From Lysinibacillus mangiferihumi (GTDB lineage: Bacteria > Bacillota > Bacilli > Bacillales_A > Planococcaceae), in assembly GCF_003049665.1 (NCBI RefSeq), contig NZ_PYWM01000038.1:1-42512 (forward strand): a stretch of DNA of 42,512 nt, given 5' to 3'. The position numbers and the translations under genes were made by a program. Below, piece after piece: positions 16,057-23,600 of this stretch. Numbering within the stretch: the first letter of the stretch is position 1; each line of letters opens with the position of its first letter. The notes under the pieces are model-generated. The model made no database searches. It saw nothing but the letters and a program-made list of their open reading frames with translations, and was not told where the DNA came from.

Positions 16057-16767
16057 GTGCCAGCTTTAACGATGGATCAAGTAAGACAACTGAATTCCTA
16101 CAGTATTTATACAACAGAACCAAAACGAACATTATTTACATTAGCTGATATACATAAAGACTTTTACCATCCCGATTTTTTAAACCTTATGATGGGTATT
16201 ACGGATGCGGCAACGGAAACCGCAGCTATTTCCCATTTTGCACGTCGCTACGGTATGTTTTTTGCAATGCAGCTATATATGCTCGCTGCCTATGATGAAG
16301 TATGGGATGGAAAGCCAATTGACATTCGTTTTGATGCGGCCAAGGAATTCAATAGCTTTACAGTTGCCATGTTTGTGAACCCCAATGATTGGCGTTACGT
16401 GGATGAAGATGAAAGACAAACTGTGATTGAAAAAATTTTATATGATGGGCATGTCATCGTACAGCAACTGCGTAAAGTAACATCCATCTCCCCTTTAACA
16501 ATTTGGGAAAATTTCTTTGGTTATCTACTTTGGCATTATCATCAACTGTTGTCTAACCCTGGCTTAGCAGACCAGGCAATGGAAGACATTGAGGCTTTAG
16601 AGAACCCTAAAACGTGGGCCCGTTTTTCACAAAAATCTTGGTGGGCTGACTATACTGGTGGTCAAAGCCCTACAAATTTAGTTAACGTTCCTGTCCGTAA
16701 ATCTTGCTGTTTTTCAAAAGATATCCCTGGCTTACTTGCTTGTGGATTTTGCCCACTAAAGAAATAA
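16057..16767 (+). CDS. FhuF-like [2Fe-2S] ferric-siderophore reductase family protein
   Basis: A 236-residue protein whose C-terminus carries KSCCFSKDIPGLLACGFCP, the C-C-x10-C-x2-C pattern of the FhuF family that ligates a [2Fe-2S] cluster. FhuF proteins reduce ferric siderophores such as ferrioxamine to release iron in the cytosol. The N-terminal 200 residues are helical with several tryptophans. I chose GTG 16057 because AAGGTGA is well placed upstream; GTG 16048 and ATG 16051 overlap that site. It fits the Fur-controlled RNA 600 nt away, though its own promoter lacks a clear Fur site. Reductase activity is inferred. Confidence 0.75.
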   Translation: MPALTMDQVRQLNSYSIYTTEPKRTLFTLADIHKDFYHPDFLNLMMGITDAATETAAISHFARRYGMFFAMQLYMLAAYDEVWDGKPIDIRFDAAKEFNSFTVAMFVNPNDWRYVDEDERQTVIEKILYDGHVIVQQLRKVTSISPLTIWENFFGYLLWHYHQLLSNPGLADQAMEDIEALENPKTWARFSQKSWWADYTGGQSPTNLVNVPVRKSCCFSKDIPGLLACGFCPLKK

Positions 16768-16805
16768 AAAAAGCCTTTCCTCTCACACAGTGTGAAAGGA
16801 AGGCA
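16764..16805 (-). terminator. Terminator (GNAT gene; probably also FhuF-like gene)
   Basis: Stem GCCTTTCCT...AGGAAGGC with an inner TCACAC/GTGTGA pairing; on the minus strand TTTTTTT follows. It lies between convergent genes. Confidence 0.85.
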
Positions 16806-16822
16806 CTCCTTCATTTTAAATC

Positions 16823-17503
16823 CTATTTTTCATATAGTACGAACCAGTCATTTTGTTCTTCATACATGGCAGTCCCCGTATATCCCGCTTTTAACAGTTG
16901 CTGCTGCATGGCAGTATCCCCCATCAAAACAGCTTGTTTTTCAGTATAAACTGGTTGACCCTGTTGTAAATCTTTATAGAAAATATATCGCAATTTATCA
17001 ACATACTTAATCTTCAAGCCCTTTATGACAAGCCCTTGTGAAAATTTATCTTTTAGGCTCGGTATATTATACGGTTTAACCGTAGAGCAAACATAATCGT
17101 AGCAATCCAAATCAATAGCGTTCATCACAACCGTTGCTAATGTTTTTTGTAATCCGTAGCCGCGATAATGTGGGGAAACATTGGATATCTCTTGATATAA
17201 AACACGTTGGAACTGATCCTCTGGAATTCCGCAATCATAGCCAAGGTGATCGTTATCAATAGGTGGATTTAATAATGCTCGAAAGCCGATTAACTCATGC
17301 TCTACATATGCCCCAATCATCAAACCATTTCCCTGTAAAATGTATTCGAATTCTTCCGTCGTTAAAGGCTGTAAAATGCTTTGGTCTGGCAAAGTCTCGT
17401 AAACTTCTTGCTGTAACTTCTCAATCGCAGGTAAATGCTGAAGTTGTAATTTCGTAACATAAAAAGGCGTTTCTCCTAGCATTCCTTCATAAATTCTATC
17501 CAT
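16823..17503 (-). CDS. GNAT-family acetyltransferase
   Basis: A 226-residue protein with a GNAT fold in its first 150 residues: ALQHLPAIEKLQQEVYETLP-like start, LIGFRALLNPP as beta-4, and VSPHYRGYGLQKTLA, the acetyl-CoA binding R/Q-x-x-G-x-G/A loop. The last 70 residues (GQPVYTEKQAVLMGDTAMQQQLLKAGYTG) are an extra region. It starts 13 nt after the dipeptide epimerase stop with its own AAGGAGG site, so the two are an operon. The substrate is probably an amine or amino acid from peptide catabolism, which is inference. Confidence 0.75.
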   Translation of the reverse strand: MDRIYEGMLGETPFYVTKLQLQHLPAIEKLQQEVYETLPDQSILQPLTTEEFEYILQGNGLMIGAYVEHELIGFRALLNPPIDNDHLGYDCGIPEDQFQRVLYQEISNVSPHYRGYGLQKTLATVVMNAIDLDCYDYVCSTVKPYNIPSLKDKFSQGLVIKGLKIKYVDKLRYIFYKDLQQGQPVYTEKQAVLMGDTAMQQQLLKAGYTGTAMYEEQNDWFVLYEK

Positions 17504-17515
17504 GTTAACGCCTCC

Positions 17516-18628
17516 TTAAGCTGTGACTATTGTTGAAAATTCACATAGTTCCTTAAGTACTGTTTCATCTACATCGACACCTAAGCCTGGTTTTTCTGTT
17601 AGACAAATGAACGGTACATCATAGTGTAAATTACCAATATCCTTCGAGAATTTAAGTGGGCCTGTTAATTCTACACTAGTCATAATTTTTTTCGAGAATG
17701 CTACATGGAAACCAGCCGCTGAACCTACAGATGACTCAACCATTGAACCAATTTGACATTCGATACCTGCCATTTCCGCCATGACAGCTAATTTCATAGC
17801 AGGATAAATTCCACCGCATTTCATTAGTTTAATATTTACTTTATCTGCTGCACGCTTCAAAATAATTTCACGCATCTCACGTACGCCTCGAAGTCCTTCA
17901 TCAATCATTAACGTGACATCAGATTTAGATTTAATTTCTACCATGCCGTCAATATCTTCACTATCAACAGGCTGTTCTAACCAATCAATATTTAAATCTT
18001 TTAGTAAACGTAAACCTTGTAAAGTTGTAGAAGCATTGCCCCATCCTTGGTTGACATCTACACGAATGGCAATATCCTCGCCTACACGCTCACGTACTGC
18101 TTTGATACGAGCAACGTCACGTCTAACTTCCGTTCCTACCTTCATTTTAAATGATTGATAGCCCATTTCTACGCGTCTAGCTGCTTCATTTGCCATTTCC
18201 TCCGGAGTGCCAATACTTAACACGTGGGTAATCGGGAATTTCTCATGATAGCGACCGCCAAGTAACTGATATACTGGTACTTGAAGCGCTTTACCGGCAA
18301 TATCAAAACATGCAATATCAATTGCCGCTTTAGCAGCAGGTACATCCTTTACGATGTGGTTCATTTTATCGTGGATTTTTTCAAAAGCCATTGGATTTTC
18401 TCCAATAATTGCTGGGACAAGTTTGTGTTTTAACACTGCATACGTACTTTCCCATGATTCACCTGTTACATGCTCATCAGGTACCGCTTCACCATAACCA
18501 ACAATGCCTGTATCTGTTGTTATTTTCAAAATGATAGAAGGCATTGTATCATAAGTAGCATAGCTAATAATAAAAGGATCGATAAGTGGTAATTGGATTG
18601 CAAAAATTTCTACTTGTTGGATTTTCAT
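17516..18628 (-). CDS. Dipeptide epimerase (enolase superfamily)
   Basis: A 370-residue member of the mandelate-racemase/muconate-lactonizing group. Catalytic bases are KMK (Lys161, Lys163) and Lys267 in NIKLMKCGG. Metal ligands are Asp191 (DVNQGW), Glu218 (LEQP) and Asp243 (IDEG). These numbers fit the L-Ala-D/L-Glu epimerase branch, which interconverts dipeptide stereoisomers in recycling murein or other peptides. o-Succinylbenzoate synthase or another relative cannot be excluded, but no menaquinone genes are nearby. ATG 18628 follows AGGAG. It is first in an operon with the GNAT gene and divergent from a regulator. Confidence 0.87.
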   Translation of the reverse strand: MKIQQVEIFAIQLPLIDPFIISYATYDTMPSIILKITTDTGIVGYGEAVPDEHVTGESWESTYAVLKHKLVPAIIGENPMAFEKIHDKMNHIVKDVPAAKAAIDIACFDIAGKALQVPVYQLLGGRYHEKFPITHVLSIGTPEEMANEAARRVEMGYQSFKMKVGTEVRRDVARIKAVRERVGEDIAIRVDVNQGWGNASTTLQGLRLLKDLNIDWLEQPVDSEDIDGMVEIKSKSDVTLMIDEGLRGVREMREIILKRAADKVNIKLMKCGGIYPAMKLAVMAEMAGIECQIGSMVESSVGSAAGFHVAFSKKIMTSVELTGPLKFSKDIGNLHYDVPFICLTEKPGLGVDVDETVLKELCEFSTIVTA

Positions 18629-18657
18629 TTTATATCATACTCCTGTAATTTATAATT

Positions 18658-18677
18658 GTCGTTAATACGTCGTTAAT
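18658..18677. promoter_or_regulatory. Tandem 11-bp-spaced direct repeats, candidate operator
   Basis: GTCGTTAAT occurs twice (18658-18666 and 18669-18677), exactly one helical turn apart, in the 75-bp gap between the divergent epimerase and regulator genes. On the minus strand the repeats overlap a TTAACG/TATAAA promoter (16-nt spacing) for the epimerase operon. A regulator binding one face of the DNA would fit. Confidence 0.6.
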
Positions 18678-18709
18678 CGCTTAAAAAATATAGAAAAGGA
18701 ACGATGCCA

Positions 18710-19951
18710 ATGCCTACAAAAATAGCAATTATTTGTTCTAAAGCTTTTATGAAACGTATACTTAGTATCGCACAAAATATAGAGAATATTCAATTAGAAT
18801 TTTATCTTTACAATCAGCCTTCCGAAGCACCGTCATTATTAAAACAAATTAAACCATGTGATGCTCTTTTACTCGGGGGAACATTACCCTATTTACATGC
18901 ACAATCATCCCTCGAATCATTGCCGATTCCTTGGAATTATTTAAAGCAAGATGAGGTAACCATTGCGACGACTTTATTATCACTTATTGCAAATAAAGCA
19001 ATTTCTTTACAAAGGGTATCTATCGATGTCATGCACCCTATCTTTGTCGATAATGTTCTAACAGAGATAGAATATACCGGAACAAAACCATATGTTCACC
19101 CCATTTGCATTACAGAAACATCAAAACATATTTTGAAAAAACATGTCGCTCTTTGGGAAGCCAAACAAATTGATTTTGTTATTACAAGCATTCATAGTGT
19201 ATTTGATGAATTACAGCTACAAAACATTCCTGCAATGCGCATGTTAGATGCAAAAAGTTCCATTATCCAATGTCTTGAAGAAACGAAATCAAAATCACTG
19301 CTTACTAAATCCGAATCGGCAAAAGCAGTCGTTGGATTTTTAGCTGTTCCTGAAAATAACCAATGTGCAGACATTGTACAGCAAATTACAGCAGCTATAC
19401 GTGCAACCTATAAGGAAATTACCCCTCATTATTATGAGCTTTATACAACAGCTGGACATTTACAAAATGCACTCGACATGGAAAATTTATCGCACCTAAT
19501 GCAACAAATAAACACGCCCTTTAGGCTCGCCTTTGGCTATGGACACTCAATATATGAAGCTGCTGAAAATGCTACATATGCATTAAAATTTTCCAAACCA
19601 TTTGAAATTTATATTTTAGATGAACAAAAAAATCTTTTAGGTCCATTTCCAAAATCAGCAGGTAAACTCTCTTTAAAAACAAAAGATCCGTATATTTTAC
19701 AAATGGCTAAACAGACAAGCTTAAGCCCGTTAAATATATCGAAAATTATTCAATTTAGTAGAGAACGACAATCTTCACAATTTACAGCGCAAAATCTTTC
19801 AGAATACTTACAAGTTACTCGTCGGACTACTGAACGTATTATCAAAAAATTAGTTGACCACGGCTATGCGAACATTGTTGGCGAAGAAATGACCCATCAG
19901 CAGGGGCGACCACGTACAATTTACGAATTAAATTTTGCAACCTATTCATAG
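18710..19951 (+). CDS. Transcriptional regulator with C-terminal winged helix
   Basis: About 413 residues. The C-terminus (QFTAQNLSEYLQVTRRTTERIIKKLVDHGYANIVGEE) is a winged helix-turn-helix. The middle contains FRLAFGYGHSIYEAAENATYALKFS, like the degenerate GGDEF segment seen in some Bacillus regulators. The N-terminal 200 residues resemble a ligand-sensing alpha/beta domain (DALLLGGTLPYLHAQ). ATG 18710 has better spacing from AAAGGA than ATG 18704. Divergent from the dipeptide epimerase, it most likely controls that operon and perhaps the NhaC and M20 genes, through the tandem repeats in the gap. Confidence 0.72.
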   Translation: MPTKIAIICSKAFMKRILSIAQNIENIQLEFYLYNQPSEAPSLLKQIKPCDALLLGGTLPYLHAQSSLESLPIPWNYLKQDEVTIATTLLSLIANKAISLQRVSIDVMHPIFVDNVLTEIEYTGTKPYVHPICITETSKHILKKHVALWEAKQIDFVITSIHSVFDELQLQNIPAMRMLDAKSSIIQCLEETKSKSLLTKSESAKAVVGFLAVPENNQCADIVQQITAAIRATYKEITPHYYELYTTAGHLQNALDMENLSHLMQQINTPFRLAFGYGHSIYEAAENATYALKFSKPFEIYILDEQKNLLGPFPKSAGKLSLKTKDPYILQMAKQTSLSPLNISKIIQFSRERQSSQFTAQNLSEYLQVTRRTTERIIKKLVDHGYANIVGEEMTHQQGRPRTIYELNFATYS

Positions 19952-19958
19952 AACTAAC

Positions 19959-20064
19959 AAGCCCCATCACAACACTTTCCTTGGCAAACGAGCACCTCAT
20001 CTCATGGTATACATCATGATTACAAAGTCTCTTCTTGCCAACAGTTAGCTACGTGATGGGGCTT
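19959..20064. repeat. Nested inverted-repeat structure between regulator and nhaC
   Basis: A 12-bp perfect outer stem (AAGCCCCATCAC/GTGATGGGGCTT) encloses a 7-bp stem TTGGCAA/TTGCCAA (19981-19987, 20035-20041) with about 47 nt in the loop. It lies between convergent genes and has no long T-tract. Its design recalls the element at 14096-14187 but the sequences differ. Confidence 0.65.
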
Positions 20065-20133
20065 GCCCTCTTTGGCTTTAATAAGCACTATTCTTCAGAG
20101 TATTCCCTCTATTTGAGCAAAACTCGTTTTAAT

Positions 20134-21582
20134 TTAGTCTGCTACGACCATATTATTCATTTCATTTTCTTGCGCATCTTTTTTACGTTGGTTTGCCTCT
20201 TCAATTTCTTCTGGTGTCATCTTAACAATAGCAAATCCGACATAACCATAAATAATTGAAATAATCGGCACAACAAAGTTTAGTATTGCATAAGGTGCAT
20301 ATTCCATTGCACTAACACCTAACGTTGCTAATATAAATACACCACAAGTATTCCAAGGGAAGAATACGGATGTTAACGTTCCCCCATCTTCAAGCGCACG
20401 CGATAAATTTTTCGAATGCAAGCCGCGGTTTTGATAAACGCCTGCAAACATACGAGAAGGTACAACAATCGAAATATACTGCTCTGAACATGTTGCATTT
20501 GTTGTAATACATGCGGCAATTGTTGAAGCAATAAGGCTGCCTGTAGATTTAGCAAATTTCACAACGACATCCATCAGTGCTTTTAACATGCCTGAATATT
20601 CTAACACCCCACCGAATGTCATGGCTACAATCGTCATTGAAACCGTATACATCATTGAATCTAAGCCACCACGATTAAAGAGCTCGTCCACCATTTCATT
20701 TCCTGTCGAAATAGCAAATCCTTCTTGTAATGCTTGAACAGCCATCGTTGGCGATCCACCTTGCACAAAAATTTGTAATAAGAATCCTGAAATAATCCCA
20801 ATAATTAATGCTGGTATCGCAGGAACCTTTTTTGCCACCATGACAATAACGCCAACTGGGACAAGTAATAACCACGGAGAAATCACAAAGCTTTTTTCCA
20901 TAACATCAAGCGTAGTCAGTATTTTTTCAGAATTCATGGCTACGTCAGCAAAACTTCTGCCCATAAACCCAAATGCGACAAGTGTAATGATTAATGCAGG
21001 TATTGTCGTATATAGCATATGTTTTATATGGTCGAACAAATCTGTATTTGTTAAGCCCGCTGCTAGATTTGTTGTATCCGATAAAGGTGACATTTTATCA
21101 CCAAAATATGAACCTGAAATTACTGCTCCTGCAATCATCGGTGCAGGAATCCCCATACTTAAACCGATACCCATACCAGCAACACCGATTGTTGCCATTG
21201 TTGACCATGAGCTACCGATTGCTAGCGAAACGATTGAACATAATAGCAAGATCGTTACTAAAAACCAAGCTGGCGAAATTAACTTTAAGCCGTAAAAAAT
21301 CATGGTAGCAACGACTCCACCACCAATCCATGCTCCAATTGTCAAACCTACTAAAATAATAATGACAATGGCTGGAAGTGCTAGACGAATACCTTTATAC
21401 ATCATTTCCTCTATTTCCATCCACTTAAAGCCGTGTTTTTTGGCAACAATTGCTGCCACAATTGTTCCTACAATAAGTGGCACGTGTGGACTTTGCTCTA
21501 ACATAACTACTGTCACTAGCATTGTCGTTATCATTATTGCAAAAGTCAGGAGCGCCCAACTTGCACTAATATCCTTTTTCAT
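20134..21582 (-). CDS. nhaC: NhaC-type Na+/H+ antiporter
   Basis: About 482 residues with roughly twelve membrane helices. The NhaC family segments GSSWSTMATIGVAGMGIG, SGSYFGDKMSPLSDTTNLA and TNATCSEQYISIVVPSRMF are present. NhaC proteins exchange Na+ and H+; relatives in the wider family move dicarboxylates or amino acids (for instance MleN, malate/lactate). ATG 21582 is chosen since AAGGGGAT lies at the right distance; a TTG at 21609 is too far upstream. Its place between the regulator and an M20 hydrolase hints at a substrate-coupled role in amino-acid use. Confidence 0.88.
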   Translation of the reverse strand: MKKDISASWALLTFAIMITTMLVTVVMLEQSPHVPLIVGTIVAAIVAKKHGFKWMEIEEMMYKGIRLALPAIVIIILVGLTIGAWIGGGVVATMIFYGLKLISPAWFLVTILLLCSIVSLAIGSSWSTMATIGVAGMGIGLSMGIPAPMIAGAVISGSYFGDKMSPLSDTTNLAAGLTNTDLFDHIKHMLYTTIPALIITLVAFGFMGRSFADVAMNSEKILTTLDVMEKSFVISPWLLLVPVGVIVMVAKKVPAIPALIIGIISGFLLQIFVQGGSPTMAVQALQEGFAISTGNEMVDELFNRGGLDSMMYTVSMTIVAMTFGGVLEYSGMLKALMDVVVKFAKSTGSLIASTIAACITTNATCSEQYISIVVPSRMFAGVYQNRGLHSKNLSRALEDGGTLTSVFFPWNTCGVFILATLGVSAMEYAPYAILNFVVPIISIIYGYVGFAIVKMTPEEIEEANQRKKDAQENEMNNMVVAD

Positions 21583-21810
21583 TGTCCCATCCCCTTTTTT
21601 TGCACCCAATTATAAATTTGCATTTCATCAGTGCAAATATATTTTTACGATTTTTAGCTTAATATTCAAAAAATATAAAGTCAACGCAAAAATTTTATGC
21701 TTCTATAGCAATTCTGAATATTAAAGGGCAAAAAAACGCTTCCAAATAGCAATTACAAACCATTCAAAAACGCGTATTTTTATGCATTTCTTCCCGAAAA
21801 GCAAGGAAAA

Positions 21811-21851
21811 AGAGGCTCTATCCAACGTGTAGAGCTTGGATAGAACCTCTT
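21811..21851 (-). terminator. Terminator of the M20 hydrolase gene
   Basis: Stem of about 15 bp (AGAGGTTCTATCCAA with partner TTGGATAGAGCCTCT) followed by TTTTTCC on the minus strand. Confidence 0.88.
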
Positions 21852-21859
21852 CAAATTAC

Positions 21860-22975
21860 CTATTCATGGATGGGCTTTTTTTCTAATACACACGCAAGAA
21901 CTTTCGATGCGTCTATTAATGCACTTCGTTCAAAAGTCATTTTTGGATGATGCAGCCCAGGAACTAAATTAGCACCAATGCCAATCATTGTCGCTTTTAG
22001 TTCGGGTTTTTTGACTGTATAAAAATGAAAATCATCGCTTCCTGGTGTTGTAATTTCATCCGCCAAAAATTGCTCTCCGAGTGTTTCTAAAATAGCATTT
22101 TTAGCCATTTCAGCAGCAATTGGTGAAACCTCTGCACCAGGTGTGAAATCGACCCATTTCCAATTCATTTCAATTTCAAACTGCTGTTGGATTGATTTTA
22201 GTCCCGATTCAATGCGGCTTCGAAGTAATTCTAACTGATGATTATGTTGCGCCCGAATATCCATTGAAAAGCTAGCACTACCTGGAATAATATTCGTGCT
22301 ACCACCATCCGCAATAATTTTAGTTAGTTTGGCAGAGTGTGGCTCGAATGGAGATAAATGAATGCTATTTAACATTAATTGTATTGCCATAATGACATCA
22401 ATCGCATTTTTACCTTGATGCGGTCTTGCACCATGGGCATCAATACCATGAATTGTTCCATCTAGAAAATAGGCAGCACCATGGTGGATAGCAGGTGAAA
22501 CCTTTCCTAAAGGCAACTCTTCAATCGGTCTCAAGTGAACACCAAATAAATGCGAAACATCGTCAACTGCTCCACGGTCAAATGCTGCACAAGCACCATT
22601 TCCCACTTCTTCAGCAGGTTGGAATATAAATCTGACGCGATGTTGCAGCGGTCGATCCTTAAGCAATAATAGCGCTCCTAGTACCATTGTAATATTAGCA
22701 TCATGACCACAGGAGTGATTCGCTTGCCATTTACCATCTACTTCTTGCCATAACGCATCAATATCTGCACGAACTGCTACAATCTCATCGCCTGTACCAA
22801 TTTCAGCAATTAACCCTGGCACATCACCTAATAAACGGTAAGATACGTTTAAGTCATCTAAAATAGATGCAATTTTCTTAGTTGTTTCATACTCCTTCCA
22901 ACTTACTTCTGGATAATTATGAAAATGTTCAAACCATTGATACATTGATTCTTCTAACATTGCTGCACTTGTCAT
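21860..22975 (-). CDS. M20-family amidohydrolase
   Basis: About 371 residues from ATG 22975, which follows CGAGGTGTGGTT; an earlier ATG at 23017 overlaps what looks like a promoter TATAAT and is unlikely. Metal-binding features of M20D enzymes are visible: NHSCGHDANITM, FQPAEEVGNG, GVHLRP, and LHHPKMTFE near the end, with a dimerisation domain in the middle (GIDAHGARPHQGKNAID). Family members cleave N-acyl or N-carbamoyl amino acids and similar amides. With the epimerase and antiporter it suggests a catabolic module for an amino-acid derivative. Confidence 0.88.
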   Translation of the reverse strand: MTSAAMLEESMYQWFEHFHNYPEVSWKEYETTKKIASILDDLNVSYRLLGDVPGLIAEIGTGDEIVAVRADIDALWQEVDGKWQANHSCGHDANITMVLGALLLLKDRPLQHRVRFIFQPAEEVGNGACAAFDRGAVDDVSHLFGVHLRPIEELPLGKVSPAIHHGAAYFLDGTIHGIDAHGARPHQGKNAIDVIMAIQLMLNSIHLSPFEPHSAKLTKIIADGGSTNIIPGSASFSMDIRAQHNHQLELLRSRIESGLKSIQQQFEIEMNWKWVDFTPGAEVSPIAAEMAKNAILETLGEQFLADEITTPGSDDFHFYTVKKPELKATMIGIGANLVPGLHHPKMTFERSALIDASKVLACVLEKKPIHE

Positions 22976-23162
22976 AACCACACCTCGATATACCTTTTTT
23001 TCTCCCCCATTATACATGAAAGCTTTTTAGAAAAGTATATATGAAATTAGTACTATATCCATTTTAAAATCATATAACTTCATAATAAAACGCTTCAACA
23101 CTTCTTACTATTTTATGTAAACTTCATAAAAAGGTGACTGTACTATACTTTTATGCAATAGT

Positions 23163-23209
23163 AAAAGGCTGTGTTAAAAGTAGTCGTTCCACTTTTAGCA
23201 CAGCCTTTT
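23163..23209. terminator. Strong bidirectional terminator
   Basis: AAAAGGCTGTG plus TTAAAAGT pairs with ACTTTTAGCACAGCCTTTT, about 18 bp with one mismatch. It ends the small gene on the minus strand. Confidence 0.88.
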
Positions 23210-23218
23210 GAAAATGCG

Positions 23219-23362
23219 TTATAAACTTGAAAAAAAACCTTCTGGATATTCTTCATATTGGATTTGATTTGTTTGCTCCTCAATATTTTGATTTGATGTC
23301 AGTAATTCTGCATCTTGATCCATCAAATACGTTTCAAATTTCGAGTTTAACAATTGTTCCAT
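23219..23362 (-). CDS. 47-aa acidic small protein
   Basis: A short frame from ATG 23362 to TAA 23219. It has its own signals: a very strong AAAGGGGGGGTGA ribosome binding site, a promoter upstream (TTGATT, 18 nt, TATAAT, about 23407-23436) and a strong terminator 10 nt after the stop. The product is acidic and Gln/Asn/Glu-rich, with no signal peptide or membrane helix; it starts MEQLLNSKFETYLMDQDAE and ends EGFFSSL. I do not recognise a family. The full set of expression signals makes it more credible than a chance frame. Confidence 0.65.
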   Translation of the reverse strand: MEQLLNSKFETYLMDQDAELLTSNQNIEEQTNQIQYEEYPEGFFSSL

Positions 23363-23551
23363 TCCACGTCACCCCCCCTTTGTTAATTGAATTTTCTGAT
23401 AATTTTATTATATACTAACTTTTTATTAAAAATCAATAAATAATACTCATTATGCATAATATATATCTATTTCATCTCTTTTTGAGATAAGATAAACTTA
23501 AAAAAATTTCGAATAAACAGCAATGGTCATCCCTCTCCATTTTTCCATATC

Positions 23552-23592
23552 AAAAAAGCATCCAAGTGACTACTTTACTTGGATGCTTTTTT
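23552..23592. terminator. Terminator at the end of the TRAP operon
   Basis: A perfect stem AAAAAAGCATCCAAGT/ACTTGGATGCTTTTTT with a 9-nt loop, just after the permease stop codon. It can act on both strands. Confidence 0.92.
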
Positions 23593-23600
23593 CGATTTTC

